DNA of 64,000 bases from CAVQEK01 sp964596645 (GTDB lineage: Bacteria; Bacteroidota; Bacteroidia; Cytophagales; Cyclobacteriaceae): contig CAZQVB010000023.1 of the NCBI GenBank assembly GCA_964596645.1, positions 9,903-73,902 of the forward strand. Reading direction: 5' to 3'. The notes beneath the pieces were generated by a model. It was not told where the DNA came from. It searched no databases and saw only the letters and a list, made by a program, of their open reading frames with translations. Shown here one piece after another: positions 1-8,941 of this stretch; positions within the stretch are counted from its first letter, which is position 1; each line of letters begins with the position of its first letter. The position numbers and the translations under genes were made by a program.

Positions 1-97
1 TACCAATATTTTTTTTTAAACCTTATACAAAATGTATTGCTGACGTGACCTTATAATTGGGTTTCACCTCTTAGCCATTATAAAAGTACTGTGTCGA

Positions 98-679
98 TCA
101 GGCTCGATCGGTTGAGAGCGCCGCCTTGCGCATGGTCTGAATGGCCCTTGCCAAGGCATTGTACACCGATTTTTTGGAGATATTCATGAGAGAGGCAATG
201 TCATCGATGGACAACTCATGATGGAAGCGATGGTAAATGATTTCGCGCTGATGACCCGATAATTTTTCAATATGCATGGTCAGTGCTATGTGTTTGCGCT
301 GTTCTTCTTCACGCAAAATCATATGGTTTTCAATATCCAAAGCAAAACTATAGTCGCTCTGAGTCGAAGCCTGCTTCAGGCGGGCCAGGTAATTTTTTTC
401 TTTATCCAATTTTCGGATCAATCGGCGGCGATAGGCGGCAAACAGGTAGTTCTGCACTGAGCTCGGCTCCTGCAGATGCTGGCGTGTACGCCAGAGATCG
501 GTAAAAAGCTCCTGTAATGCGTCTTCAGCCATGTAGCGATCGGTGCTGAAGCGACGGCCGTAGCGCAACAATTGACTGGCATGTACTTCATACAGACGGT
601 TGAACGCATCCTTATCGCCCTCCCTGAAGTCACTCCAGGTATGACCATCGTTTTTCTTGCTGTAACTAATATGTGGCAT
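98..679 (-). CDS. ECF-type RNA polymerase sigma-70 factor
   Basis: This small sigma factor has only regions 2 and 4 and would direct RNA polymerase to a private set of promoters. Region 2 is visible near the N-terminus (FREGDKDAFNRLYEVH, then an AEDALQELFTDLW stretch). Region 4 lies near the C-terminus, where LSGHQREIIYHRF and the DIASLMNISKKSVYNALARA helix-turn-helix match Bacteroidota ECF factors. I chose the ATG at 679, which leaves about 20 residues before region 2. An ATG at 730 and a TTG at 781 are also in frame. In this phylum such factors usually precede a FecR anti-sigma gene and a susC gene. The gene is transcribed toward the left edge and stops 97 bases from it, so any partner lies outside the window (inference). 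The family is certain; the regulon is unknown. Confidence 0.9.
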   Translation of the reverse strand: MPHISYSKKNDGHTWSDFREGDKDAFNRLYEVHASQLLRYGRRFSTDRYMAEDALQELFTDLWRTRQHLQEPSSVQNYLFAAYRRRLIRKLDKEKNYLARLKQASTQSDYSFALDIENHMILREEEQRKHIALTMHIEKLSGHQREIIYHRFHHELSIDDIASLMNISKKSVYNALARAIQTMRKAALSTDRA

Positions 680-959
680 CTGCGCCCGGTGTTTAGGTGA
701 ATTAGCGGGACTAAATGTAATTAATGACATTGAAAAATCAGCATGCCCACTATACGACGACAAAAAATGATAGATACTCAAAAGGATTTATACGGGTATT
801 GGATCGTGTGCTTATAACGTGTTCGGCTTATAGACGAGCCATTTGCCCGAAGTGGAACGAGCGCAATGGTTTATAATTTAGGTTCAGCCTCAGTAAGCAA
901 TGGCCTATTACTCCATTCTACATTGCTAGAAAACCGCAGGATACCAGGTTTAATACTAC

Positions 960-2768
960 TCAATTATTGACAGAACCGAGCATTTTTCTCAAGCCTGCAT
1001 TTTCATTATTTAGCTTCTCAATTGTTCCTTTGTATTCGTCTTCACGCCTGGCATAGTCTTCTTGTGTAGCCGCCATTTCTTCCAGATTCTGTCGCATTTC
1101 CTCCTCTTGGGCTTTCAGTTCTTCGGCCTGCAACTGCGATGTTCTCAGCAAATTCATGGTTTTAATCTGTATAAGCATGGCATCGTAATATGAAGCAAAT
1201 CTGTCACATGTTCTTTTCAACAATTCAATGTGATGATCATCAAATTCACTGAACGAAGCAATTTCCATCACTCCATACACCTGCTTTTCGTACATCATAG
1301 GGACTATGATTAACTTGTCGGCTGTAGCATGGCCAAGCCCTGAAGTGATACTGATGTAGTTGTCAGGAACCTTGTTGAGTACAACGATTTCCTTTTCTAC
1401 CCAGGCAGCACCGATAAGACCCTCACCACGAAAAACCTCTTTTTTGATAAATTTTCTTCTGTCGTAAGCATACGCCACTGTCAGTTCTAATTTTTCTTTA
1501 TTGTCCTGATTATCAATCAGGAAGATAGCACCCTGATTTGCTTCAATTTTCTTAACCAAACCTGAAATAAGCGTATACGTCAAATCTTCAATTGTCGAAC
1601 CATTGTTTTTCATTATATCCACAAACAATGAAACCTCTTCAGCAATCCACTTTTGCAACCGGTCATGTTGAGAGGCACGTTCAAGGACTATATTCTTTTC
1701 TCTGATCTCTGCCAGTACCAGATCCAGCTTTGACATCATCTTTTTGAAGTTTTGAGTAAGGGCACCAATCTCATCCTTATTACTAATCCTTTCCAATGCT
1801 TCTGTGCGAGATTTTCCTTCAATTTCGTTTTGAATCTCCTGATTGAGCATAACGATCGGTCGTGAAATTACCTGATCCAACTTAAAGCTTATCAAGACAC
1901 CCGCCCCGATAGTCAGAAAAATAGAAATTATTAAAACTATTCCGGCTCTTGCCTGAAGTACCGAACTTTTCACGTCTATATACCGGAACATTTCTCCGGC
2001 AATTGGTAGTAAAGATTGGGCGCTGCCGGCAAGATCGCCGGACACACCATCTTGTTCAGTAAGACCAATTTTTTTCTCCAGCTCCACCAGCTGACTAAAT
2101 TTTTCTACATATTTATCGATTACTTCGATAGTAAATATTTTGTACGCATTATTCATGTGCGGAAGGCTACCCTCCGCTACAAAATGTTGAAATGCTTCAG
2201 CAGTTTCTTTAATCCGGTGGTAGTATTCGAGGTCTTTCCTCAACATAAAATCTTTTTCATGCCTTCTGAGAGAAAAGGCATAAACTTGTTCTTCTGCACC
2301 CACGCATTGCTGAAGATCATGTACATTTTTGCGCATACTTCCCTCAAGGCCATAATCTTTAAAACCTCTTTCATGGTAGAGCTTAGTAAGTCGCTTGAAG
2401 TCCTTTTCATAATTGACTATTGCAGATCTCAGGGCTAAGAGCTGGGTGTGAAATACTGCGTCGGTAACACTTAAATGAGTATTAAGCGAATCTATTTGCC
2501 TATGAATCGATTCGATAATTTGTTGGTGATTATTTGTCACATTGGACTGGCCATATTCTAAGAAGTTTGTTCTTTTACGATCAAATATTATAAAATCTTT
2601 TTCCTCAATCCTGGCATCTTTCACATGATTCAATATACTCAACACTTGTTCCTTATACCGCACATACTCCTTTGACTTTTCGATGAGAACAAAGGAATAT
2701 AAACTGCCCAGTGCTGATATGAGAATTACACATAAAAAAGAGAGTCGAAGTTTTAGTTTTATACTCAT
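960..2768 (-). CDS. Membrane sensor with HBM, HAMP and GAF domains, no kinase domain
   Basis: The protein (602 aa) has an N-terminal membrane segment (about 8-27), a long helical periplasmic domain, a second membrane segment (about 276-294), a HAMP-like linker (295-350), a GAF domain (about 375-535) and a C-terminal coiled coil (540-595). The periplasmic part carries the repeated E-K-D-F pattern (near 56, 121 and 171) typical of helical bimodular ligand-binding domains found in chemoreceptors and sensor kinases. There is no His-kinase, cyclase or chemotaxis signalling domain. The final Glu/Gln-rich helix resembles the tail seen on many Cytophagales sensors. It probably passes a small-molecule signal to a separate partner, perhaps through the coiled coil (inference). 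It stands alone, about 180 bases upstream of the ECF gene in the direction of transcription. Confidence 0.8.
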   Translation of the reverse strand: MSIKLKLRLSFLCVILISALGSLYSFVLIEKSKEYVRYKEQVLSILNHVKDARIEEKDFIIFDRKRTNFLEYGQSNVTNNHQQIIESIHRQIDSLNTHLSVTDAVFHTQLLALRSAIVNYEKDFKRLTKLYHERGFKDYGLEGSMRKNVHDLQQCVGAEEQVYAFSLRRHEKDFMLRKDLEYYHRIKETAEAFQHFVAEGSLPHMNNAYKIFTIEVIDKYVEKFSQLVELEKKIGLTEQDGVSGDLAGSAQSLLPIAGEMFRYIDVKSSVLQARAGIVLIISIFLTIGAGVLISFKLDQVISRPIVMLNQEIQNEIEGKSRTEALERISNKDEIGALTQNFKKMMSKLDLVLAEIREKNIVLERASQHDRLQKWIAEEVSLFVDIMKNNGSTIEDLTYTLISGLVKKIEANQGAIFLIDNQDNKEKLELTVAYAYDRRKFIKKEVFRGEGLIGAAWVEKEIVVLNKVPDNYISITSGLGHATADKLIIVPMMYEKQVYGVMEIASFSEFDDHHIELLKRTCDRFASYYDAMLIQIKTMNLLRTSQLQAEELKAQEEEMRQNLEEMAATQEDYARREDEYKGTIEKLNNENAGLRKMLGSVNN

Positions 2769-3445
2769 AAAAAAAATAAAATAATCAAATGCAAAAACTG
2801 ATCACAAAGTTATACCCATGTATACTTTTCAGTAACCGAACAATTGATTAATTAATTATTAACAAATATTAATATTAAAATATTAGATTCCGTATAGAGA
2901 AAACGAGTTACACATTGTATTAATCGAAAATTAATGATGTAACACCCTCTTCAAGTAGTAACTATACGCCAGAATCAATACACTTTTCTGCGGTTTTTTC
3001 TTTTATATCTCGTTATAAAGCTCTTTACATTGAGATGGCTCGCTGGGTATTTTTAGCCATTTGTTGTGCCCGACTACTATACCGTATCAACGCGGAAACA
3101 TAAAGGCTGAATAGTGCTTAGGCTGGGAAATCGCTGCCATAAGCCAGGCTAGTGGCGAGACTGAAAGAGGTGACGCTGGAACTGCAGATCAACAATGTTT
3201 GTTGGTTTTTTAAACGCACATTGGCTGACTGATTCCGCACCCTGCCCCAATTTATCGGACGATTTTTAGGCGTTCTGTAGTTGAAAAGAAAGTAATGTGA
3301 ATTCTATATTTCATCACCTCCTTAAAACCACACAAAAAAGTTTACTCACTGGATATTGGAATGTAACAAACCGTTGTTCGAAATGCCATGGCAGATTTGT
3401 GCTGGATATCTAACCATCATCCGCTCACTATCAACCGCTCTACAC
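2769..3445. other. Intergenic region, no gene seen
   Basis: This stretch separates two minus-strand genes. The part next to the sensor start (2769-2960) is very AT-rich and probably holds that gene's promoter. The part from 3040 to 3300 is less AT-rich. It has a stop-bounded frame of about 29 codons on the plus strand near 3150-3230, with no start codon and no recognisable family. I see no hairpin with a T-run, RNA gene or repeat. Confidence 0.4.
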
Positions 3446-4249
3446 TCAGATCTTATAATGGCTGTCGATGATCTTCTCGAACCAGGCGTCCGGGATTAGT
3501 TTCTTCAGGCGGATGGAGAATTTTTGCAGGGGGTAGCCTACGTAGTAGTGCCGCTTCACTTTTGTGGTATGGATGATCTTGAGCACGGCTTTGCCAAATT
3601 CCTGGGGGTCTATGCCCTTGGCTACATCCTCACAGATCTGCCGGTAGGCTTTTTCGAATGCCGCGCCATACACCGCGTCGTCCGAGGCGGTGGAGACCAG
3701 CCGGTGGTTGTTGATGGCGGTGTTCACATCGCCGGGGTGCAGGAGGCACACCTGCAGGCCATATTTTTTTACCTCCATGCGCAGCCCCTCCGTCATGATG
3801 TCGGTGGCGGCTTTCGATGCGCAATAAAAGGCGCGAAAAGGCAGGCCCATCACCGACCCTATGCTGCTCACATTGATGATGTGCCCGTAACCCTGCGCCC
3901 GCATGATGGGCAACACCGCCTGGCACATGCGCACGGTGCCGTTCACGTTGGTGTCGAACAGCGTGTTGATGGACGATATTGGCTCGCGCTCGAACGCCCC
4001 GGCGGCGCCCAGGCCGGCATTGTTTACTACTGCATCGATGCGCCCCTCCCGCTGCATCACCTCATCTACGGCCGCCTGTATCGACTGCTCGCTGCGTATG
4101 TCGAGCGGCAACCAGTGAAAAGTGCTCTGCTCAGGTGCCGTGCGACTGCCACCGTATACCTTTTCGCCATGTCGCACCAGGTGCTCTCCTATGGCGTGGC
4201 CTATGCCCGACGAAGCGCCGGTGACCAGTACTACCTTTTGTGCCGTCAT
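3446..4249 (-). CDS. Short-chain dehydrogenase/reductase (SDR)
   Basis: This is a classical SDR of 267 aa that oxidises or reduces an alcohol/carbonyl substrate with NAD(P). The cofactor motif TGASSGIG lies near residue 10, the NNAG motif (VVNNAGLGAAG) near 75-85, and the catalytic Ser and Tyr-x-x-x-Lys (NVSSIGS, then YCASK) at about 125-150. The residue after the first beta strand region (GGSRTAP) suggests possible NADP preference, but this is weak. It is the last gene of a four-gene minus-strand cluster and starts 6 bases after the rhodanese stop, so co-transcription is likely. The substrate is unknown. Next to an arabinofuranosidase-like enzyme and a sugar oxidoreductase it could act on a sugar, but general SDRs of this type also act on lipids. 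Confidence 0.88.
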   Translation of the reverse strand: MTAQKVVLVTGASSGIGHAIGEHLVRHGEKVYGGSRTAPEQSTFHWLPLDIRSEQSIQAAVDEVMQREGRIDAVVNNAGLGAAGAFEREPISSINTLFDTNVNGTVRMCQAVLPIMRAQGYGHIINVSSIGSVMGLPFRAFYCASKAATDIMTEGLRMEVKKYGLQVCLLHPGDVNTAINNHRLVSTASDDAVYGAAFEKAYRQICEDVAKGIDPQEFGKAVLKIIHTTKVKRHYYVGYPLQKFSIRLKKLIPDAWFEKIIDSHYKI

Positions 4250-4255
4250 ATTTTG

Positions 4256-4567
4256 CTAGTGAATGAGATAGTTGATGTTGCCCCAGCTACCGCCATTGAT
4301 GGCCTCAATGCCGTGCTTCTCCAGCACTTTCTTTGCCTTGCCGGCGCGTGTCCCTGAGCGGCAGCACAATATTACCGGCTTTCCTTTCTTTTGAAATGTG
4401 CCTACTCGCGATTCGATGTTGGGCAGCGGCACATTCATGGCGCTGCGTACGTGCCCTTGTTTATACTCTTGCGGCGTGCGCACATCTACAATGATTGCCC
4501 CGCGGTCCAGCGCTTCTTTCACCTTTTCATTGCGGCTTTTCACGCCAAATATTGATAATATACCCAT
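4256..4567 (-). CDS. Single-domain rhodanese-like protein
   Basis: This is a compact rhodanese of about 103 aa that would carry sulfur as a persulfide on its active-site cysteine. The domain signature DVRTPQEYKQGHV is at about residues 28-40. The active-site loop CRSGTRAG is near residues 69-76, with Cys69 as the catalytic residue and a second Cys directly before it. I prefer the ATG at 4567 because an AAAGAAAGAG stretch lies just upstream and the protein then begins at MGILSIFG; an in-frame start at 4621 would add 18 atypical residues. It sits between the Gfo/Idh gene (58 bases upstream) and the SDR gene (6 bases downstream). The sulfur acceptor is not evident. Confidence 0.88.
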   Translation of the reverse strand: MGILSIFGVKSRNEKVKEALDRGAIIVDVRTPQEYKQGHVRSAMNVPLPNIESRVGTFQKKGKPVILCCRSGTRAGKAKKVLEKHGIEAINGGSWGNINYLIH

Positions 4568-4625
4568 AGCTCTTTCTTTTAAAATCGCAGGCAAATTACG
4601 ATCAAATGAAAAACCGGACAAATGG

Positions 4626-5600
4626 CTACCGTCCCGTTATGCGATCGAGCACTGCAGAGGTGCGCATAGCGCTCTCTCCTGTGCTGGGGCATGCCGTACC
4701 GTGCAGCAACGATGCCACCACCGTGGCTATCAGCGGCTGTTGTACATGCTCCGGATGGTTTATGCTGATCGTCTGCCGGCCATTGTCATTTTCCAACACC
4801 ATTTCCGTAGGGCCAAAAAACGAAAATTGCAAGGTGCCCTCAGATCCGACTATGATCGTCTGCTCTTCTTGCCGGTCGGCAGAGGCAGCAAAGTGCCAGG
4901 TGCCGCTGCCCAGCACGCCCGACGCGAAGGCGAAGGAGGCTGAAAAAGTATCGGGGGCTTCATATAAACCTGCCAAATTGCCGGAGTGGCCCACGGCCAT
5001 ATCCACCGTACCCAGCAGGTAGTCGAGCAGGTCGAACTGATGCGCGGCGAGATCGTGAAAGTGCCCGCCGCCCGACACAGTAGGATCAGTACGCCAGCCC
5101 GGGCTGCCGGCAAGCTCCTCGGCCTTAGCCGGCCACCACAGCCGCATATCCACCAGTCGGGGCGCACCGATGGCACCCTGGTCGATGAGCTCTTTTACCT
5201 TCAGAAAATACGGCATCTGCCGCCGGTAATAGGCTACAAACAATGGCTGACCTGTTTTGCGCGCCACGTTGACCATTCGTTGGCACTCGTCGGCATTCAG
5301 CGCCATTGGCTTTTCCACATATACCGGCTTGCCGGCCTCCATGGCACGTATGGCATATTCTGCATGGGTATTGGGCGGCGTGGCTACATAGATGGCGTTC
5401 ACCTCGGCATCGTGGATCAGCGCATCGGCATCGTCATACCACCTGGGCACTTGATGGCGGCGTGCATAGTCGGCTGCTTTGTCGGCATCGCGCCGCATCA
5501 CGGCCACCAGGCCGGAGCCTTGCACTTTATTAAAGGCCGGCCCGCTCTTGTGCTCAGTCACATCACCACAACCGATTATGCCCCACTGTACACTATTCAT
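4626..5600 (-). CDS. Gfo/Idh/MocA family oxidoreductase
   Basis: This is an NAD(P)-dependent oxidoreductase acting on sugars or sugar derivatives. The N-terminal Rossmann fold starts directly with WGIIGCGDVTEHKSGPAF. The family motif EKPMALN (about residue 93-99) carries the conserved Lys, and a GGGHFHDLAAHQFDLLDYLLG stretch belongs to the C-terminal substrate domain. I chose the ATG at 5600, because the longer in-frame reading from 5642 begins with TTG and adds residues before the nucleotide fold. A GGAGG sequence lies about 20 bases upstream. The gene follows the GH51-like gene by about 70 bases and probably shares its transcript, so it may handle a sugar released by that enzyme (inference). 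Confidence 0.88.
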   Translation of the reverse strand: MNSVQWGIIGCGDVTEHKSGPAFNKVQGSGLVAVMRRDADKAADYARRHQVPRWYDDADALIHDAEVNAIYVATPPNTHAEYAIRAMEAGKPVYVEKPMALNADECQRMVNVARKTGQPLFVAYYRRQMPYFLKVKELIDQGAIGAPRLVDMRLWWPAKAEELAGSPGWRTDPTVSGGGHFHDLAAHQFDLLDYLLGTVDMAVGHSGNLAGLYEAPDTFSASFAFASGVLGSGTWHFAASADRQEEQTIIVGSEGTLQFSFFGPTEMVLENDNGRQTISINHPEHVQQPLIATVVASLLHGTACPSTGESAMRTSAVLDRITGR

Positions 5601-5672
5601 CGTCGTATTTTTAAAATTATCCTCCCTTGCCGCCACCAACAAAATGTCATTGTTCTACACCAGTAGCCGTAA

Positions 5673-7331
5673 TTACTGCACCTTCAGTCGCACCACACTC
5701 ACTGAGCGACTGGGGAAGGTTATCTTCAAATTATTGTCATCAAGCGCCACGGTGCTTTCCCGGATGCAGGCTGATACGCGCTCGCGCGTGTCGCAACCAT
5801 CATTGGGCACCATCGACCACATGGTGGCTTCCGTGCTGCCCAGCGTCCAGGCGCTCAAGTCGATGGCACAGGTGATGTCGTCGGTGAAGTGCCGGTTGAT
5901 CACATGAAGGAATACCTCGCCCGCATTGCCCGTGGCCACGGCATCAATATAGGCAACAGAATCGGCTGGCGCTATGCCCGACATTTTGAAGGGCTGGTGA
6001 TACATTGGCAGTCGCTCACTGCTCACTTCCAGCAGGTTGCTGCCGTGGTGGTTGGAATACAAACTGGTGACCATGCCTGTGGGCAGCGGGTGCGGCTCAA
6101 AGCTACCCTCCGGCGACACGCGGATGGCCATAATGCCCCAGGAGTTGCCGACCAGCATGGATTGAATGCCTATTTTGATGGCATCGCCCTCGCGCATGAA
6201 GGCATGTAAGTACCCGGCAGCACCCACACCTTTGGTGAATTCCTCACCCATTTTGTCAGGATCAACAGAGTTGTTGCCCCACCAGCCATTCCAATTCCAC
6301 TCAGTGACGGCGATGGGATAATCCATTTGCCTGAGGCGCTCGAAAGAAGGATCGACCGCTGCGGACAGTCCCTGGTCGTTGAACCGGGGAATGCTCACCC
6401 AGCCAAGCCACTTCTGCTCATCGGTAAGGCTATCGATGGGGAAAGGCTCACCATCTTTTTGCACTTCGTTGATGCCCCATGGCATGTAGGTGTGATAGGC
6501 AATATAGTCGATCCTGTCGCCAAACATACCGGGGAGTGGTGTAGTGATCTGTTCGCTGTTGCCATCTACAATGATCTCAATAGAGGGATCGATTAGCTCT
6601 ATGGCATCCACAAAGGCCTGCACCACATCGAGGTACTGTTGCTTCCGTTCGGGTTCTATCTCGCCTTGCATCTTCAGCTGCCGGTCGAGCACCCAGGGTT
6701 CGTTGGCGATTTGAACGTAACGCACATTGTAAGGCTCCGGGTGGCCATTTTTTGCCCTTATTGCCGGCCAGTCGGGCATGCCCTCGGGCAGCTTGCTGCC
6801 TACAGGCAGGTTGCAGTAGGCAATGAGCCCCATCTCGTGCATCACTGCCTCTTGCAAAGGTTTTCTTTTGAAATAGGCATCGCCAAAGTTGGGCACGATA
6901 ATCATCTCTGCCCCCAGCTCTTCGGCCAGCCGTAGTGCCTCGTCGTAGCCAAACCGCTGCGTAACGGTATCGCCTCGCTGACCCACAAAGTCGGGCCGGC
7001 CACCGGCACGCCCTGGCACATTGTCGATGGTGGTCGTCCAGTCGTGCTGGTTCACATCGGTGCCTCCGGGAAAGCGCAGCACGGGTATGTTCATTTCCTT
7101 CATCAGCTCCAGCACACCCTCTTGCAGCTCAGAGCTGCCCGGCGCCAGGGCCGCCTCCGGGCCGTGCTCACCATGCCAGCTGGGCTTTTCCAGGAACTGG
7201 CCAAACAGGCGCTCATCGATGGTGGAAATGGCACTATTGCCTATGATGATGGTGGGCAAAGGCTCTTGCTTGGGGCTGCAGGCCCACAACAGGGGCATGC
7301 AAATAAGGATTTGCTTTAAAAAAGTTGTCAT
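5673..7331 (-). CDS. GH51-like alpha-L-arabinofuranosidase family lipoprotein
   Basis: This 552-aa protein is probably a surface or periplasmic retaining glycoside hydrolase of clan A. It has a lipoprotein signal peptide ending in LLWAC (Cys18). The LRFPGG motif near residue 85 is typical of GH51-type enzymes. The acid/base Glu211 lies in ANEPW and the nucleophile Glu344 in VTEWNW, one on each expected strand of the barrel. A beta-sandwich typical of arabinofuranosidases follows from about 440 to the end. Family members remove arabinofuranosyl side chains, but GH51-like enzymes of this divergent type may have other activities. It heads a minus-strand cluster with sugar oxidoreductases. The divergent spacer to lgt is 229 bases. 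Confidence 0.75.
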   Translation of the reverse strand: MTTFLKQILICMPLLWACSPKQEPLPTIIIGNSAISTIDERLFGQFLEKPSWHGEHGPEAALAPGSSELQEGVLELMKEMNIPVLRFPGGTDVNQHDWTTTIDNVPGRAGGRPDFVGQRGDTVTQRFGYDEALRLAEELGAEMIIVPNFGDAYFKRKPLQEAVMHEMGLIAYCNLPVGSKLPEGMPDWPAIRAKNGHPEPYNVRYVQIANEPWVLDRQLKMQGEIEPERKQQYLDVVQAFVDAIELIDPSIEIIVDGNSEQITTPLPGMFGDRIDYIAYHTYMPWGINEVQKDGEPFPIDSLTDEQKWLGWVSIPRFNDQGLSAAVDPSFERLRQMDYPIAVTEWNWNGWWGNNSVDPDKMGEEFTKGVGAAGYLHAFMREGDAIKIGIQSMLVGNSWGIMAIRVSPEGSFEPHPLPTGMVTSLYSNHHGSNLLEVSSERLPMYHQPFKMSGIAPADSVAYIDAVATGNAGEVFLHVINRHFTDDITCAIDLSAWTLGSTEATMWSMVPNDGCDTRERVSACIRESTVALDDNNLKITFPSRSVSVVRLKVQ

Positions 7332-7536
7332 AACCTATGGGTTTTTACCAAGTGAAAAAACTGATGCAGACTGTCGGAAATGCTGCAGGCCAAAGATCGA
7401 AAAAAGCATGTGCCATACCACAAATCGCGCTCACAAAAATGAAACGAGACTTTCAATTGATGTCGCTGCCCAAGCGTACTAAATATACCCGAAGCAATTC
7501 GGCCAGCCAACCCGTGGATAATGGTCGTTGTAATTC

Positions 7537-7544
7537 TATCTTTG
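7537..7544 (+). promoter_or_regulatory. Bacteroidota -7 box for lgt
   Basis: The sequence TATCTTTG matches the Bacteroidota -7 consensus TAnnTTTG and lies 16 bases before the lgt start codon. No TTG element is seen at the expected -33 distance, so the call rests on one box. Confidence 0.45.
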
Positions 7545-7560
7545 GGCAAATTTTTTCGCT

Positions 7561-8712
7561 ATGCATTTTTTCAATTTTATCATCTGGTCGCCCAATCCCG
7601 AGATTTTTCCCAACATCGACTGGATAGAAATACGCTGGTACGGGCTGCTCTTCGCACTCGGCTTTGTGGTGAGCCAGCAGCTCATGGTGTACATGTACAA
7701 AAAAGAAGGCAAGAGCACCAAAGACCTGGACGCCCTGCTGCTGTTTATGATACTTGGCGTGATACTCGGCGCCCGGCTCGGCCACGTCATTTTTTACGAA
7801 CCCATGCGCTATCTAAAAGACCCCTTGAGCATATTGAAAACATGGGAAGGCGGCCTCGCCAGCCACGGCGGCGCCATCGGCATACTGGTGGTGATGTGGC
7901 TGTACTCCAACTACCTGATCGACATCAATCCGCTGAAAGGGCGGTTTGTGTGGAAGAAACGCAAACGCGAAGGGCAGCCTTTCCTGTATGTGGCCGATCG
8001 CATTGTGATATGTGCGGCCATTGTGGGTGCACTCATACGGTTTGGCAACTTCCTCAATTCAGAAATAATCGGCCTGCCAACGGAGAGCAGGTTTGGGGTG
8101 ATTTTCGCACGCGACGTGGAAGACCGGCTGGCATACCCCAAGGAGGTGGAAGAGGTAGAAGTGCTGCGTGTGGATGACTACGAGCAAAACGTTGATCTCT
8201 CTCAGGGCGTGCCTGTAAAAATTCTAATGACCTTTGACCCATCGGTGCAAAGCGAGCAGGGCCTGAATACGTACCTCTCTCAAAACATTAAAAATATACT
8301 GGCCGGCGATGTATACCTGCGCGATTTCATCCAGGAGCCACAGGATACTGCCCTCAACTATGAACTTGAGCAGCGCAATGGCCAGTATATAGCCACCATT
8401 TTCACCACAGGCATACCGCGGCATCCGGCACAGTTGTATGAGTCCATCTCCTCGCTCCTGCTCTTCTTCCTGCTTTTCTACTTCTGGCACAGAACAAAAG
8501 GGCGATTTCCTAACGGGCTGCTCCTGGGCTGGTTTATGGTGATCTTGTTTACGCTGCGCTTCTTTTATGAGTTTCTCAAAGAAAACCAGGTCGATTTTGA
8601 AGAAGGCATGACGCTCAATATGGGCCAATGGCTCAGCATACCCATGGTGCTGATCGGGCTATACCTGGCATTGAATGTGAAAAAATGGGAGCGCACCGGC
8701 GAATTTCAATAA
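7561..8712 (+). CDS. lgt: Prolipoprotein diacylglyceryl transferase
   Basis: This integral membrane enzyme transfers diacylglycerol from phosphatidylglycerol to the lipobox cysteine of prolipoproteins, the first step of lipoprotein maturation. Family landmarks are clear: RWYG near residue 25, GGLASHGGAIG with His102, the signature RFGNFLNSEIIG with Arg160 and Asn163, and RHPAQLYES in the C-terminal half. At 383 aa it is longer than the enterobacterial enzyme because of a soluble insertion at about residues 180-275, which is common in Bacteroidota. It fits the many lipoproteins encoded in this window. It is transcribed alone, divergently from the GH51-like cluster. Confidence 0.96.
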   Translation: MHFFNFIIWSPNPEIFPNIDWIEIRWYGLLFALGFVVSQQLMVYMYKKEGKSTKDLDALLLFMILGVILGARLGHVIFYEPMRYLKDPLSILKTWEGGLASHGGAIGILVVMWLYSNYLIDINPLKGRFVWKKRKREGQPFLYVADRIVICAAIVGALIRFGNFLNSEIIGLPTESRFGVIFARDVEDRLAYPKEVEEVEVLRVDDYEQNVDLSQGVPVKILMTFDPSVQSEQGLNTYLSQNIKNILAGDVYLRDFIQEPQDTALNYELEQRNGQYIATIFTTGIPRHPAQLYESISSLLLFFLLFYFWHRTKGRFPNGLLLGWFMVILFTLRFFYEFLKENQVDFEEGMTLNMGQWLSIPMVLIGLYLALNVKKWERTGEFQ

Positions 8713-8941
8713 TATAGCAGGCGCCGGGCAGTTAAACTTATCGGATTAATTGATATTAGAAACTGGCGATGCGTGTGCAATACCCGCCCTTTCTCATGTT
8801 TGCGCAGAAGAGTCCATACGTTTTATGGACATCAACAGATTGATCGTTTTGCCGTCCAGTTTCTATCAAGTATAAATGTATGTCATCTTGATCGCGCCAT
8901 TCATCAGCCTCTGCAAGCGCCATGTATCCATCAGGCGCTGT

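Noticed and set aside
3060..3300. Possible transposase remnant between the sensor and SDR genes
   Set aside because: A short frame reads ARLKEVTLELQINN but is bounded by stops, has no start and shows no transposase motif or terminal repeats.
3524..4357. Long open frame opposite the SDR and rhodanese genes
   Set aside because: It is the antisense shadow of GC-rich genes; the SDR and rhodanese motifs on the minus strand are decisive.
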